The notes below the pieces were generated by a model that made no database searches, was not told the origin of the DNA, and saw nothing but the letters and a program-made list of their open reading frames with translations. From assembly GCA_016801845.1 (NCBI GenBank), contig CM028909.1, positions 7,982,813-8,046,812 on the forward strand: a stretch of 64,000 nt of DNA. Reading direction: 5' to 3'. The DNA is from Polydactylus sextarius (Eukaryota > Chordata > Actinopteri > Polynemidae). Each line of letters opens with the position of its first letter. Within the stretch, counting starts at the first letter, position 1. The position numbers were made by a program, and so were the translations under genes. Shown piece by piece: positions 1-11,929 of the stretch.

Positions 1-616
1 CTGTAACAGTGCGTTCTCAATGACCACATATAATGTTTGTTTTGTGTGTACGGTGTGATTCAGTGCAGCATTTCCAAACCCATTGTATGACGTTGATGTG
101 TAGAAGCCTGGATATTGATTGACCACATCAATAAAGAAAAGAGAATAAAATAATAGCATGTCATCTGTTTTTCCACCCGCAGAGAGATTGAGCTCGGCTC
201 CGCTCTTCTGGTCTGCCGCTCTTCTTTCACCAGATGTTTCTGTAGTGGCTTGATTCTTTCAAGAACCAGAGGTTTTTTAGAGTTGGGGGCTTTAATTCCC
301 CACACCTGTGTTCAGCCATGGCAAACTCTTTATTTGTTCTGCAGCTAGTCCTCCCAGCTCCTGCTGAGTGATGGCTGCCACCAAATATAACAGACAAACA
401 AGCAGAGAGGCCTGGTTTGGCCTCTCTGCAGTCCAGGAGGGAGCATATTTTTGTGCCACTAGGAGGACATTTTTGGTTTACCACTCTACTAAAATCTATA
501 CTCTGCTTTAAGCGCACTCGACCCAACAGACGTTGTTCAGGGGTTGCTTTGGGGCAGAAGTCTACAGGAAAAGTTTTATATAAGTTGCAAAAAAGGTTGT
601 CAAATGAGCTACGTAC
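1..616 (-). other. scube3: scube3 intron 8 (partial)
   Basis: This is the left end of the window, downstream of the EGF7 exon on the transcribed minus strand. It begins with the splice donor GTACGT (611-616 read on minus). No EGF-type exon, repeat or RNA gene was recognised here. The open frames in this stretch, including one running from the EGF7 exon, show no domain pattern. Confidence 0.8.
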
Positions 617-739
617 CTTGGCAGGTTCTCTCGTTGGTCAGCAGCTTGTAGCCTTTCTTACAGCTGCATTCAAAGCTGCCCACCGTGTTTCGACACACGT
701 GATCACACCCCCCGTTGTTTAGACGGCACTCGTCAATGT
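617..739 (-). CDS. scube3: scube3 exon 8, calcium-binding EGF-like module 7
   Basis: The exon encodes one complete six-cysteine EGF-like module that opens with the calcium-binding motif DIDEC (first D split across the junction) and ends KLLTNERTCQ. CRNTVGSFEC fits the Asn/Asp hydroxylation consensus of calcium-binding EGF modules (C-x-N-x4-F-x-C). The borders are an acceptor CAG|AC and a donor CAAG|GTACGT. The length is 123 bases, phase 1 in and phase 1 out. Residues DIDECRLNNGGCDH, SFECSCKKGYKLL and NER follow the human SCUBE3 module more closely than SCUBE1 (INECLVNN, CGCRKGYKLLTDER). This is the last exon of the gene inside the window, so the C-terminal modules are outside it. Confidence 0.93.
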
Positions 740-2415
740 CTGCGAAAGGAAAAAAAAAAGGATCACGCATCAAATCACACATCACAAACAAGAAAGTGAA
801 AAAAGGGGAAGAAAAAATGTATGTACAATATCACCTTTGTACATAAGTGATATTAACATATCCAGCAGATACAGAGCAAAATTGGCATTAAGTTGGAGTA
901 TTAATCACTTTTAGCTTTGTTTTGGGTCTCCACCATCTCCTGAGGGAAATATCTGGCTCTTGTGCTGCTAATTTCACTGGTTTGTCGCCAACTTTGCTGC
1001 TGGGTGTAAAGTCTGTTTATTAGAAATGTCTTGCCTGCTGTAGTTGAAAGTGACGGAGGATAAACTATTAAAACAGTGTGAGTAAATCAAAACTATAAAA
1101 TTGCAGCTCATAAAACCACGCAGGGTTGTGGGGGGAGCCGCTGAGACGGTTTCACAATTCTCCGGAGGTTCGTTGACCCTATACATCTCATCCTGTGATC
1201 CATTGTTATTATAAAAATATTGATTATAGCTGCTAACAAAAGTGGTTAAATCTAAACAGCCCATTGGACGTCCAAGAACAAAGATGGTTGAGTTAACGTC
1301 GCAGAAGAATCTGGGATGATTACATATTTGGCTATGCTGCTATGATTTTCCCATACTGCCCCTCCAAAGGACCAAAATCAGTTTGCGTGTGGCTGTAATG
1401 GGCTACAGATCTGACAAAGAGAAGCCTTAGTGCTAAAAGACCTTTAAATCATTATTGTCCATTTCCCTCTAATAACTCCTCCTTTTTATTTCTGTAGCCA
1501 GTAACCAATCGATGTATTATGTGTTCATCCCTGCATTTGATGGTGCTCTGCCTTTGGGAGGTTTGGCAGCAGATCTAATTAAGTCTGAATCATCATCACA
1601 AATGAGGCGTCTGTCGCTTAAGGGAGTCTTCATCATCTGGTTAAAATAAATGCAACAGAAATGGAATATAATAATCCTCTCTTTGCTCCGTCTTTGTCTC
1701 TGATTTTCAGAAGTGTCTGGGCTGCAGCGAACCCCTGACGTCTTATGTCAGTGATGCCTGGATTTGTTTGTACTTTTATCAGAGCTGGTAGTGTAACATT
1801 ACACGTCGTGGAAAGCCCACAGATTTCTGTCCTGGTTCCTATGGAAAAGATCGTCCTCAGTCTTCCAAAAAGTTGTTAACTCGATGACTGTCAGTAGTGT
1901 CTCTGTTTATTCAGACCTCCTAATAAAATTCTCGGCAAAGTTTGGGATTGGTTTTATTAGACATAATATAAAAAACTTGCCACTGTAAGCAGGTTGCTCG
2001 GGTTGAAGATGCTCTGTCAACACTTAGAAAGGAAGATGATGGTAATGCAGTGGAAAAACTGTCAAGAAAACCAGTGGCTTGACAAAATATTACTCACAAT
2101 ATGCTGCTGAAAACCAAAAGTAGTGTAGTGGAGATTGGTGGTACCATTAAGAATACAGAATACACATTGTAAGGACACTGGTGGGTGCAACACAGTGATA
2201 GTGTAGCCTATAAAAAGAAAATCCAAGCAGAAAGTCGATGAATGTGTTAATATGAGGGTAGCAACGGCGTTAATTCCCCATAGTAATATTTTTACGCTCC
2301 AGGCGGCGAACAGAGCTACAGTGCGCCTGGCAACGCGACAAGTGGGAGATTAATTTGGTGACAGCTGGACAGGTGTAGAGCTGAATGCCGCCTGGAACCG
2401 TGGGTGGTGCTTTAC
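740..2415 (-). other. scube3: scube3 intron 7
   Basis: A 1.7-kb intron between the EGF6 and EGF7 exons, with donor GTAAAG next to the EGF6 exon and acceptor CGCAG next to the EGF7 exon. The bases near the acceptor are T-rich on minus (poly-A on plus at about 750-760). I see no coding sequence or recognisable mobile element. Confidence 0.75.
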
Positions 2416-2532
2416 CTTTGCAGGTCTTGCGGTCCGGCTGCAGAGTGAAGCCAACAGGACAGCTGCAGCGGACTCCTGTCACTGAATCATGACATGTGCT
2501 ATCACAGCCGCCATTGTTCACTGCACAGGTCT
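2416..2532 (-). CDS. scube3: scube3 exon 7, EGF-like module 6
   Basis: It encodes an EGF-like module running from ETCAVNNGGCD to LQPDRKTCK, with six cysteines. The D-x-D-E-C calcium motif is missing, as is usual for the central SCUBE modules 4-6. The opening TCAVNNGGCD and the stretch CPVGFTLQPD are near-invariant in SCUBE proteins; CHD and PDRKTCKD favour SCUBE3. The acceptor is CTGCAG|AGACC and the donor CAAAG|GTAAAG. Length is 117 bases, phase 1/1. The flanking reading frame continues past both junctions but loses the cysteine pattern, which confirms the borders. Confidence 0.93.
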
Positions 2533-3917
2533 CTGCAGGGAAACAAGCACTCACAGTCAGACAAAAAAATATGCAGAAGACGTTGTCTTGACCTACTTAT
2601 TTCTCCCCATTGGAGCAGCATACATGCATGCTGGTATAATAGCAAAAAAATTAGAAGACACATTATTATATACAGCATTCCTTTTTTTGTGTCAGACAGG
2701 AGACAAAATCAAGAAGCACAGCAGGTTTATAGGTGTTCAGAGGTGGAGAGGAATGAAGAGGAAATAAAGACAGAGAACAGAGTCATAAATGCAGCAGCTG
2801 AATGAGATTAACAGTCAGGGAATTGGAGAGATGTTTGTGAATAGCAAAAGGAGAAAGTCATTAGGAAATATTATAACACAGCCAAATATAGTGTTACATG
2901 TTTATTTTTATGTCTGTGCACAAGTATATACAATCAACATATGCATGTTTGCTTCTCTTTGGTCAAGGTGAATTAACCTCTAAATGTCCTTGTCACACTG
3001 TCCTTATGACACTGATGCCTCCATCACAAGAACACAGGTACGACTTCCAGACACATGCAGACAAAAGCCACCACTTCTTTTTTTTCTGGTTTTGACAAAA
3101 AAAAAACCTTCCAGTCATTCTGGGGATAAAAAAGCAATTTCAGCTACCTGGCTTGTGTGTTGGCTCGACTGATGTGAAAAAAAAGAAAGAAAGGCAGTCG
3201 GTCAAGACAGGATAGCTGAGGTCTCTTCTCTAGACAGTGACAAATTTCACTGAGACTTTCATTTTAAGCATCAGCACAGGAGAAATTTGTTCTCTCATAA
3301 GAGACTGGTGTCGGCCGTAATAGTTTTGCCCGGTTTATAGAAAGCCTAAGACACTTCAAAATGAAAAAAAAGCAAATAAAAAAAGCCGCTTCGTGCCCTG
3401 AAACAATCACTTTAACTTGCTGTAAGGCAACTGGTCATCCACATAGCTCATCACTTCTCTCTAATGGGTTGTAGGACGGTAGCTGGTGGCGTGATAAAAA
3501 AAAAAAATAGTCGGTAGAGATGGGTCGGTCCAAGAAATCACACTGGCAAGGAGTTAGCAGCTTGCATGTGGTACTGAAGAGGGAATGCAGCTGCACTGGT
3601 TTTAGTTTTTCTCTTTTATAGAGAGTGAGGATCCCTTTGGGGAAACACCTAATCCTCTTCACTTAAATCTAAAACTGCACTGCCTGGAGCAGCCATAATG
3701 AAACTTTCTAAAGCTCTTTCTTTCAAACACAAAACTCAACTGTAGACTGGAATTATGTATCAAAGCAAAACAGGTGCTTACACTGATGTAATGTTGCGTT
3801 TTATAGCCGTCTCATAGACAACGGCTCAAAACAGTTCGCTGGATGTTGTTGCTAAAGGCTGAACATGATGCATCAATATACTGGGACGAATTCAGAGTAA
3901 ATATTAACACATGGAGA

Positions 3918-3946
3918 TAAAAATAAATAAATAAACAAATAAACAA
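3918..3946. repeat. AAAT-type simple repeat
   Basis: A short run of AAAT/AAAC units in intron 6. A similar, longer run lies at 8166-8210 in the same intron, and both mix AAAT with AAAC units. Confidence 0.8.
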
Positions 3947-6154
3947 TGGTATAAAGGTCATCTTATATTAGAGGACAATTACCAGCATCTGTGACCTCAC
4001 TTTTAACACAATCTCCCTAATACCAAGTACAAATCTGAATCTATAATCAATAAAGCACCTTCTCAAGAGACCTGGTGCACTACAGAGATTAATCTGCTCA
4101 CAGGAAAGTACTGGGCAGAGGGGAGAGGGAGGAAGAGAGTGAAGGGGGAGGGGGACTTCCAGTTAATACCTCAGTTCCAACCCAGGCTTGAGAGTATGGC
4201 ACTGTGGGTTCACATAATTGCAAAGTGTGAGCAGAGACAGTTGGCAGACGAGACGATAAGACAGTGTCAAGACATGCCTCCAAAACGCTTAGTCAGGCAG
4301 CCATCTCACCAAACTGTAATGATCATGTATTAAGAGAGCAAAGAAATATTTCTGACATTATGGTTTTGTGAAGACAGGGGAGAGACACAAGCTCTGGTAT
4401 GTGTGTGGGTTTGTGTGTTTTGGATGCACACCAGCCACATTGACAGTGCACCAGTTTTGGATCTGCAATTACAGTAAGAGTGGGCAGACTTTTGTAAATA
4501 TTCTCCAATGTGATGTGTTGGGTGTTTGGTCTAAATGCTGAGCCTCTGCAGTATATGTTTCATACAGAGAGAGCTTCAGACAGTGCACATCATCTTTTAA
4601 CAGAAGCCACAGGATTTACAGCTGCAGAACTTCTTGACTGACTTCAGAACCGTTGACAAGCAACTTCAGTGCAACTTGTCATCAGCCATTTATGGCGACC
4701 GCAAACAAAATACGTCAACGAGTGAGTGGACAGATTTCACAGAGAGGCACAAGATGTTTCCCGGAGTGTTGATAACTGGGAATAAAAATCGCTTTAGTGC
4801 AAAAGGTCACTTGTTGTTTTTGTTTTGTTTTCTATTAAAAAAGGAAAAAAAAAAACAGTTTCCTTGACCAAACAGCAAACATGCAGCTACATTTAAATTA
4901 CTCAGAAGGTGCAGAGATTATCAGACAAAAAAACCCCTGAAACCTAAATCCCCAGAGAAGAATGCTCTCTCAATAACACACACTGCACAACGAGAAAATA
5001 AAAGCATGAAAAAGTTACAGGTACGGCACCACAGGGAATTAGGAGATGATAGCTGATAAAGCAGGATGTAAAATATGTCTCTTGTTCTTAATGTTTCTAT
5101 TTCCAAGAAAAAAAAAACACAGAAACTAGGACACAAAAACCTCAAATAGGTCAGATTACTATATTGTAACATGTGGGGAACAGAGTGTTCATGTACGTAC
5201 AGTAGAAACAACTAGTTACTTAAAACACTATTGTTTCGCCTCTTACCTTGAACGGGCTACTCCTCCGAGAACAAGCCTCCTCCCTCTGTTTCTTACATGG
5301 TATAATTAAATCGTAAATCTCTTTGATGTATCAGGGTTTGATACATCCTCACAGATTTATGAGTTTATTTTTCCTGGCATCTCTGCCACAGCTATTAAAG
5401 CACAACCCATCTTGAAAAAGTGGGCTGGATTGCATTAGTGATCTTATCAAAATGTAAAAGTTTTCAATCTTTTTTTTTTTTTGTTCTCTTTTCATTTTTT
5501 TTTCTTTTGCCCCCACATGTGTTCCATTGTTCATTTTACTGCAAATGTAGTGAAACAAATTACTTTTGGCCACAAAATAGAAAAATAAACTGGACGGGGA
5601 TTACATTGATTTATTCCTCGTAACTGATCATTTTCACCATTTTTGGACACAAGATCACATGTGTATGCAAGAGTGAGTTCGGAGGGATTCTGCGCTTTAT
5701 CTTTTGTATGAAGCAGTGCTGAATCATAGGACACATTATTGGCTCCTTCACCAAAGCTAATAGGCCATGATGATGGAGTTTAGGGAACACTGCGACCGAG
5801 TGTTTGAAACAATGCAGGCTTGATTTCGCTCATTTCACTTGTATCAAAACACAAACATAACCAAAGTCTTTGGTTGACCTCTTAAAAGCCAACACAGTTA
5901 AATTGATGGTGTTATGGACTTTTAACAAAGGCTACTGGCACTTATTCTAATACATTATTGTTCAGTAGATAAATCAAACTGCACTAAAAGTGGTTTCATG
6001 TTTAAAATGTCCATTTCCAGTAAAAGCTGTGCATTTCAAAAACAAATATACTAATGGCCCCTCTGACAGTGGAATTACATCTTTAATACAGATACAAAAG
6101 CTGTGTTTTGCTCTTGTGGTGCAGAGAGGTTTCCACCCCAGAGGTCAGGCCTCT

Positions 6155-6460
6155 TCAAAAGGTCACAAGATAAACCTGAGGGGTCATGAGATGATTGATG
6201 AAGGTCAAAAACCACAAATCTATACTTTTTTTTAGCCTTTCTCTCTGCTCGTTGTCTTTTCTGTGAAATATTGAGTGATTTCTTTGAGGCTCATTCAGTT
6301 GTTTAAATGAAACCATGTGAGAAGGGAGTTTAGAGGGGAAATGCTTCTCTGTTGGTGCAGCTAACAACTCGTCAACATCTGGAGCCCGGACGACAAAGTG
6401 GTTTATTATAAGGTGACACTTGCCAAAAAAGTTGAGAACCACTGGTTTAAACTTTAACAA
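6155..6460. repeat. possible decayed hAT-like end ('gttgagaaccactg' motif)
   Basis: The plus strand ends with AAAAGTTGAGAACCACTGG (6429-6448 region), a phrase typical of the terminal part of old vertebrate hAT repeats. Upstream phrases such as GGTCACAAGATAAACCTGAGG also look repeat-like. The boundaries are guesses and no target duplication is visible. It lies just upstream of the clearer Tol2-like fragment. Confidence 0.3.
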
Positions 6461-6545
6461 TGTATTGTGTTTTACAAGTTTATCTAGTTAAAATCCTAAC
6501 CTGAAAACTCACTCCAGCTGTTTTGAATTTATTTATTTATTTTCT

Positions 6546-6652
6546 GCACTATAGCGGAGAATAAGTAGTGGTATAAAATGGAAATACTAAAGCCCAAGTA
6601 CCTCAAAACTGTACTGAAGTACAGCATTTGAGTAAATGTACTTAGTTCACTG
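6546..6652 (+). repeat. Tol2-like hAT terminal fragment
   Basis: The phrases ATAAAATGGAAATACT, AAGTACCTCAAAACTGTACT and GAGTAAATGTACTTAGTT follow the well-known end of fish non-autonomous hAT repeats related to Tol2, which usually closes with GTACTTAGTTAC. Only one end is present, so this is a truncated copy. The identification is from memory of the family's sequence, not from a search. Confidence 0.6.
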
Positions 6653-7339
6653 TCACTGTCAAACTGACTGCAAGAAAGGAGCTGACATCTTGACAGTATT
6701 AGATACTAGATAGTTTATCTTCAATCTTCTTTCAATCATTTAATGTTCATGATGGTGGTCAGACGTTCCCTGTTTGCAGCTGTGTTTTGAAAAGGTGTGG
6801 TTGGACACGGGCAGTAGTTGTTATTGAGAGGGCATTCACAGAAGGAAGAGGAGGAAGGAGGAGAGGGGGGTTCTGAGGGAGGGAGTCAGAGGTCAAGGGT
6901 CAGAAGGATGATGCCCCTGTGGGGAGGGGAAGGGCCTGATCGGTGTCTGCTTGGTTAACTTCCTCTACTCCCCACACCCACAGACCCCAGAGAGAGGAGT
7001 CAGAGGAACATATTTACCATTGGGAAACAGCTGTGGGGCTGCCTGGGACTGGACACTCCTCTCCCCTGCATGCACGCGCACACCCACACACACGCACACA
7101 TCGCAAAAATACCACTTTAGTTCTCCATACACTTGAACCACGCAGCATTCGCATGTTATGTCAATCATGAGCATGTGACATGAACTAAGCTGATGTGGTA
7201 AACTGTGCTGTACATCCACCTTGCTCCAACTCATGATATCTTGCATGAATTACGGATGAGATATTCCAATTACTCCTTTCACTGTCGTGTCATTTTTCCT
7301 TGGAGATTTTTTTATTGAAAATTAATTATATGGGAACAA

Positions 7340-7582
7340 ATGACGTCACATCCTAAATGGGATGACATGATCATTCCACTGTTTTCTACTACAGAGAACA
7401 AGCTGAAGAAGTGGCCTCAGATGATATACAGTAGCATATTTGGCTACTTTATTGATTCTGTTGCTACTGCTCGTGAATTAATGAACAATCTAAAAAGCTC
7501 TGAGGCTTATCAGCACTCTCTCTGTAATAAAGTCGGGCGTGGTTTATTAGATTTAAAAGCAGACTTAGCAGACAAATATTGA
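7340..7582 (+). pseudogene. orphan open fragment, transposon-like, intron 6
   Basis: An 80-codon open stretch on the plus strand, antisense to scube3. It opens MTSHPKWDD, contains KWPQMIYSSIFGYFIDS and NLKSSEAYQ, and ends ADLADKY before TGA. The block W-P-x-I-x-Y ... I-x-Y-x-I-x-S ... LKS-x-EAY ... V resembles a segment I associate with a multi-copy fish ORF family that carries SWIM zinc-finger and YqaJ-type nuclease domains (often with KSLEAY). The match is from memory and weak. Upstream, CTACAG precedes the W-P block and could be an old splice acceptor. No nuclease domain or further exon is visible nearby, so it is most likely a broken remnant inserted in the intron. It could also be a chance ORF. 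Confidence 0.3.
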
Positions 7583-8165
7583 TAGTAGCAAGAATAATCC
7601 CATTTTATTTCCAACTGATATTGGACTTACTGTTGTTTAACACACAAAAAAAAGCTAGTTCAACTTGAGTTTTTGGTGAAGCTGCAAACACCACAGCTTG
7701 TCCCTAGAAAACTAACACTAAGCTTAACATAGTTTGTCACTGTTATCTGATTCCTCGTATCGTTCAGTCGTAGAAGCAGAAATATGATCATCCCATTTAT
7801 CATGTGACAGATTGTGTTCTTACGTCATTCATTTCTCAAAAAGCTCCAAGAAAAAAAAAAAAAAAAAGAACACCTGCAGCATATCGCTCACTCTCGGTTC
7901 AGTGACAAGAATAACTAGAAGTTGAGCCCATAATTCATGCAAAGTGTCACGATGAGGCTCGGAATAAGGTGGTAGCACTGATGTGAGCTGATCATCTCTC
8001 CTGAATTTAACACATCATTAATGCCTATTTATGCGCACAGGAAGTGATAATGACATGAGAATTATGTAGTTGCAGAAGAAAAGACAGCCTCCCACTGAGT
8101 AACAATTGAGATATTATTCTCCAAATGCTAACAAACAACCTGACGATGACAAGTCCTCGTCCTAA

Positions 8166-8210
8166 GATAAAAATAAAAATAAATAAACAAATAAACAAAT
8201 AAATAAATAA
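8166..8210. repeat. AAAT-type simple repeat
   Basis: About 45 bases of AAAT units with interspersed AAAC units, in intron 6. Confidence 0.85.
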
Positions 8211-9261
8211 GGGTGACATTTCAAGGCAAAAGTGTTACCTCTCAACATGCATTCGTGCAAATAAATATTCCACACATTGCAGACAAAGTACAGCGTTGTT
8301 GTTTGTATGTGAGATGAGGCTTTCACTAGTTAGTATGAGCACTACGAGCCTTGACAGACAGAGTGGTGGTTAGTGCTGCAAGCTGAAAGACAGAGACAGC
8401 CAGATTCGTGTCGGCGCTTTATGATGTCTTTTATGGTCAGATCATTTCAGAATTAATGTTGTTAGGTGATTATGTCAAGTCTCTAAACAGTCAGCGGCCC
8501 AGCTGTACGGTTTATGTGTGGATAAAGACTATTTAAGAAGAGAAAAAGGGTCTTTTTGTTTTTACTTGCTGTGTAATTTATGTCACATTGTGAATTTTAA
8601 CTGACTGGCTTTTTTCAATTCAACAACAGCTACAAACCAGATTTTTTCCCCCCTCTGTAAGTCCACAGAGTATATCCAGCTTTACCTTTATTCAGGCAAA
8701 CATTTAGGTATGTAGACCATGCACATTCACCCATGACATAGCTGGGTTGATGGATTGGGCTTTAAAGCAAACTGACAAAAGTTTGAGCGTCTTTAGAATT
8801 GCAAAAAGACAACATTTCCAAAAACACTCACTTTCAGCCTCTGCGATTATCAAACGTATGAAGTGATCATTCTGATGTCTGCGGGTCAGGGCTATTTTGG
8901 GGTGTCAGATGATGAAGTATGTGTCGATGTTGAGCTCTGACAGTGACAGGTCAAAAAAAACCGCAAAGCATGCACACGTCTGCCATGTTTCGACCAACAC
9001 GTCCCAGTCCCAACATGCAGCATCCAGAAACGATTCATAGCAGTGAAGAGGACAGAGAGCTTAGTCAGATGGCTCTGAATACACCAACATGAATGCACAG
9101 ACCACCCGAAATGAGAGCAGAGTGTTTATGTTATGGGCATATGCATGTAGACTACATGTGTTTACATGCATGTGATGCACGCATGCTTGATATGTATTAT
9201 ATGTTTGTGAGGTTGTTTGTATATCTTTCTGTTTGTATTATAAAATGCACCTCTTGCTCTC

Positions 9262-9264
<3 letters not shown>

Positions 9265-9327
<63 letters not shown>
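9265..9327. repeat. (TG)31 microsatellite
   Basis: An uninterrupted 63-base TG/CA dinucleotide tract in intron 6. It is far from any exon. Long TG tracts are length-polymorphic and can adopt Z-DNA. Confidence 0.98.
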
Positions 9328-9329
<2 letters not shown>

Positions 9330-10388
9330 CCTACTGTTGCCAACTCTTCAGATGATTGAACTCCTGAGCATGTCTGCATCTGCCTGCTATTTGTGAATGT
9401 TTATGATTTGCTGTGCTAACAGCATGAATGCTTCCACATGATGGCCGCTCCTTCCTGATATCTTTAACTTTTCTTTGATACAGAGAGAGAGAGGGAGAGA
9501 TTTATAATGAACCTGATTCTAACTGTAAAGTTTAAGTGGGTGATTGAACAAATATCTGTAAGTGTAGGTGCTTACAAAGTGTGCGTTTGAAAAGAGATGT
9601 GTGCCACCACATTGAAATTCTCACCTATAGTTTTTCACAGTATCAACAGAGGTGAGAAGGGAAAGATAAAGAAGCAATGCTCCTGACCACAGCAGCATAG
9701 TGTATTATTACAAAATGCATGACTGAGCCTGGGTGAGGAGAGACACCACAAAATGAATGAAAATGTTGCAGAATGCATATGAAACACCCCACAAGATGAA
9801 TTGAAGAGTGAAGCTACAGCATACTGAGAGAGCCCACCACACTAATGACAAAAACCACTGACGAGCCAAAAGCTCTTTTGCAATTGCAATGTGCCATGTT
9901 CTTTTTGGGAAAAGGTACGCAGAGACTCACTGAATCATAAATGTTTCTAAATCAATACTGAGGCTAAACAGAAGGGTATTTTGACTTTGTGTGGTTGCTA
10001 TGGATACCCTCCGCACTCTATACATCAGTACTATTTCCGAATGCGGTGGCTGAGAGGTAATTATCACTACGTGCTATGTGCAGACGGCACGTAAAAATAC
10101 AGCAGCCCTAGCAGGCTATCTGTTTTGTTTGAGTATATTTTATTTAAGACTATTTGAAATTTAATTTAGGATTAGAATATTATTTCTCAGCTCTAACAGC
10201 GACAATTTACAAAGCCTTGGGATGAATTAAAATTACATTTCTCCCTAAGTAGAGATAGGTGTTGCATTTTGTCACGAACTGTGTCTAACAGGTCTGGAAC
10301 AGCCACTTGAAATACCTGGGCTGCTTTTGAAGTGTTAAATGAAAACAACAACAGTTTCAGCAGGCACTGCTTTTGATATCTTTTTTTC

Positions 10389-10389
<1 letters not shown>

Positions 10390-10414
<25 letters not shown>
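10390..10414. repeat. poly-T tract
   Basis: A run of about 25 T on plus (poly-A on the transcribed strand), preceded by a second short T run. It is not obviously the tail of a retroposon, because no recognisable SINE or LINE body adjoins it. Confidence 0.9.
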
Positions 10415-10421
<7 letters not shown>

Positions 10422-11445
10422 TGGTGGAAACCCCTCAGCGTTGCAGTTCAAGTGCACAGTGGTGGTGCCTTTGCTGAAAGTTTTCCAATATTCTTGTCAC
10501 TCACGCTCGCGTCAGTGGTTCGTTTGGCAGATTGTTTGTTTTATTGAGGTTTTATTAACTAATAGAGTGTCTGGGAGATGGAGCGCCCCCGTGTCGACCG
10601 CAGAGCAGCCCTCCCTCCGCCCCTGTAACCCCAGACTCTGTGGGGGAAATCAGAGATTTTAACTGCCTGACTGCTTCCTAATCTGGCACACCAAATGTAC
10701 ATTTGCTCTGCCTTGAGAATAAGACAGGCTAAGACATATAATTTGGTTGCGGTTAACTTTGTGGCGTCCCCCTAGCCTAGCGGGGTACAGCAATAATGAC
10801 AGGTTGGCTGACCAGACCTTGACATAGGTCTGGCTCTCATCAGGACTGTGGTAATAAAAGGGATCCAGAAACACTGAGCTAATCAGCCACTACCCAAACC
10901 AAACTCTCAAAGTTAACAGCCACCGAAACCAAGCAACTGCCTCACCAGTCTGCTGTGCAGGCGTAGTTCTTAACTCTATTACTATGTTTGTCTTCCTCAA
11001 TATAAAAAAGCTTTTATTCCACTGACTGAAGCTTGGATTACAAACCCGTCTTACTGACTTACTGGTTTGTATTGTAAACAGAAACTGTTAGTGACACGCT
11101 GGTTTACGATTAAAACAAAGGCCCAAAGGCATCTGTGCAATTCCGCGTGACTAAACGCAATCTGTCCATGTTTATCGGGACCCGTGCTTTGACTCTTCTG
11201 CACCTGCAGGTCCCATCTGATGGAAAAGTGCCCTTCAGAGCCGTTCAATATGTCCGAGTGGCTTGAATGATTTTTACTCAACTTAAGTCAACTGAGGCAA
11301 ACACTGATAAATGCCAGTGGAAGGTTAGGTCAAGTGTGTGAGTTAATTCCCAATGGGAAGCAGCGGAGGAATTGACCCGCAAGCTAATAGAAGGTGTGCG
11401 TCTGACTGCAGAAGAAAAAGCGAGAGGTGTTGCACAGTGTCCAGC

Positions 11446-11507
11446 GAAGGAGGAGGTGGAGGAGGAGGAGGGAGAAGAACAAGAAGAGGAGGAGGAGAGT
11501 GGAAAAA
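11446..11507 (+). repeat. purine-rich GGA/GAA tract
   Basis: An almost pure A/G stretch made of GGA and GAA units in intron 6, about 300 bases from the EGF5 exon donor. It produces spurious glutamate-rich and glycine-rich open frames on plus. Confidence 0.8.
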
Positions 11508-11812
11508 AGCCAAAGCAGATGCAGGGACTGAGAGGTTACTGGAGCAGCAGCAACAGAGGGGACGGCACAGTGGGTGGTAGCCTTTTGTCCTTGCATGTCA
11601 CAGATCAAGAGAAAAGGCTCAGGCAAACAGCTACTGTAACAAAGCCTGGTTTTCAACTTACATTTCACTATAAAACCTTTATTTCAGATGTTAATTAAAT
11701 TTGCTGTTGGAAACTGGGTGTTAATCATCTGTTCTATATTTATTTTCTCATTCAAAAGTCTTTTTTAAAAATTTCTTTTCCTTGGTATTTGCATCAGGTT
11801 GAGATGACTCAC

Positions 11813-11929
11813 CTACACATGTCTTTCCATCGCTGTGTAGGACGAACTTCATGTGGCACGAACATTTGGGGCCGTGGTCCGTCTCCTCGCAGATGTGCTG
11901 GCAACCCCCATTACCATAGTTGCACGTCA
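11813..11929 (-). CDS. scube3: scube3 exon 6, EGF-like module 5
   Basis: It encodes the six-cysteine module LTCNYGNGGCQHIC ... HSDGKTCV. LTCNYGNGGCQH is a SCUBE signature, and KFVLH-DGKTC matches SCUBE3 (SCUBE1 has KYALHSDGRTC). There is no calcium-binding D-x-D-E-C start. The donor is TGTGTAG|GTGAGT. The acceptor CATGATAG|TGACG has a poor pyrimidine tract (CTATCTATGTATCCCATGATAG), so this exon is the one most likely to be weakly recognised. Length is 117 bases, phase 1/1. The leucine before TCNYG is completed by the T left at the end of exon 5, which supports the acceptor choice. Confidence 0.92.

Larger units (their letters stand above)
2533..11812 (-). other. scube3: scube3 intron 6 (9.3 kb)
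   Basis: A large intron between the EGF5 and EGF6 exons. It contains AAAT-type simple repeats (about 3918-3946 and 8166-8210), a fragment of a Tol2-like hAT repeat (about 6546-6652), an 80-codon open fragment of transposon character (7340-7582), a (TG)31 tract (9265-9327), a poly-T tract (10390-10414) and a purine-rich GGA/GAA tract (about 11446-11507). The rest is AT-rich intron DNA in which I see no exon. Confidence 0.75.

Noticed and set aside
9265..9327. CRISPR-like or protein-coding meaning of the TG tract (poly Cys-Val or His-Thr frames)
   Set aside because: It is a plain dinucleotide microsatellite; the open frames are artefacts of the repeat.
11353..11698. Glu-rich 75-108-codon frames on plus
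   Set aside because: They are caused by the GGA/GAA purine tract; there is no homologous domain and the frames are antisense in intron 6.
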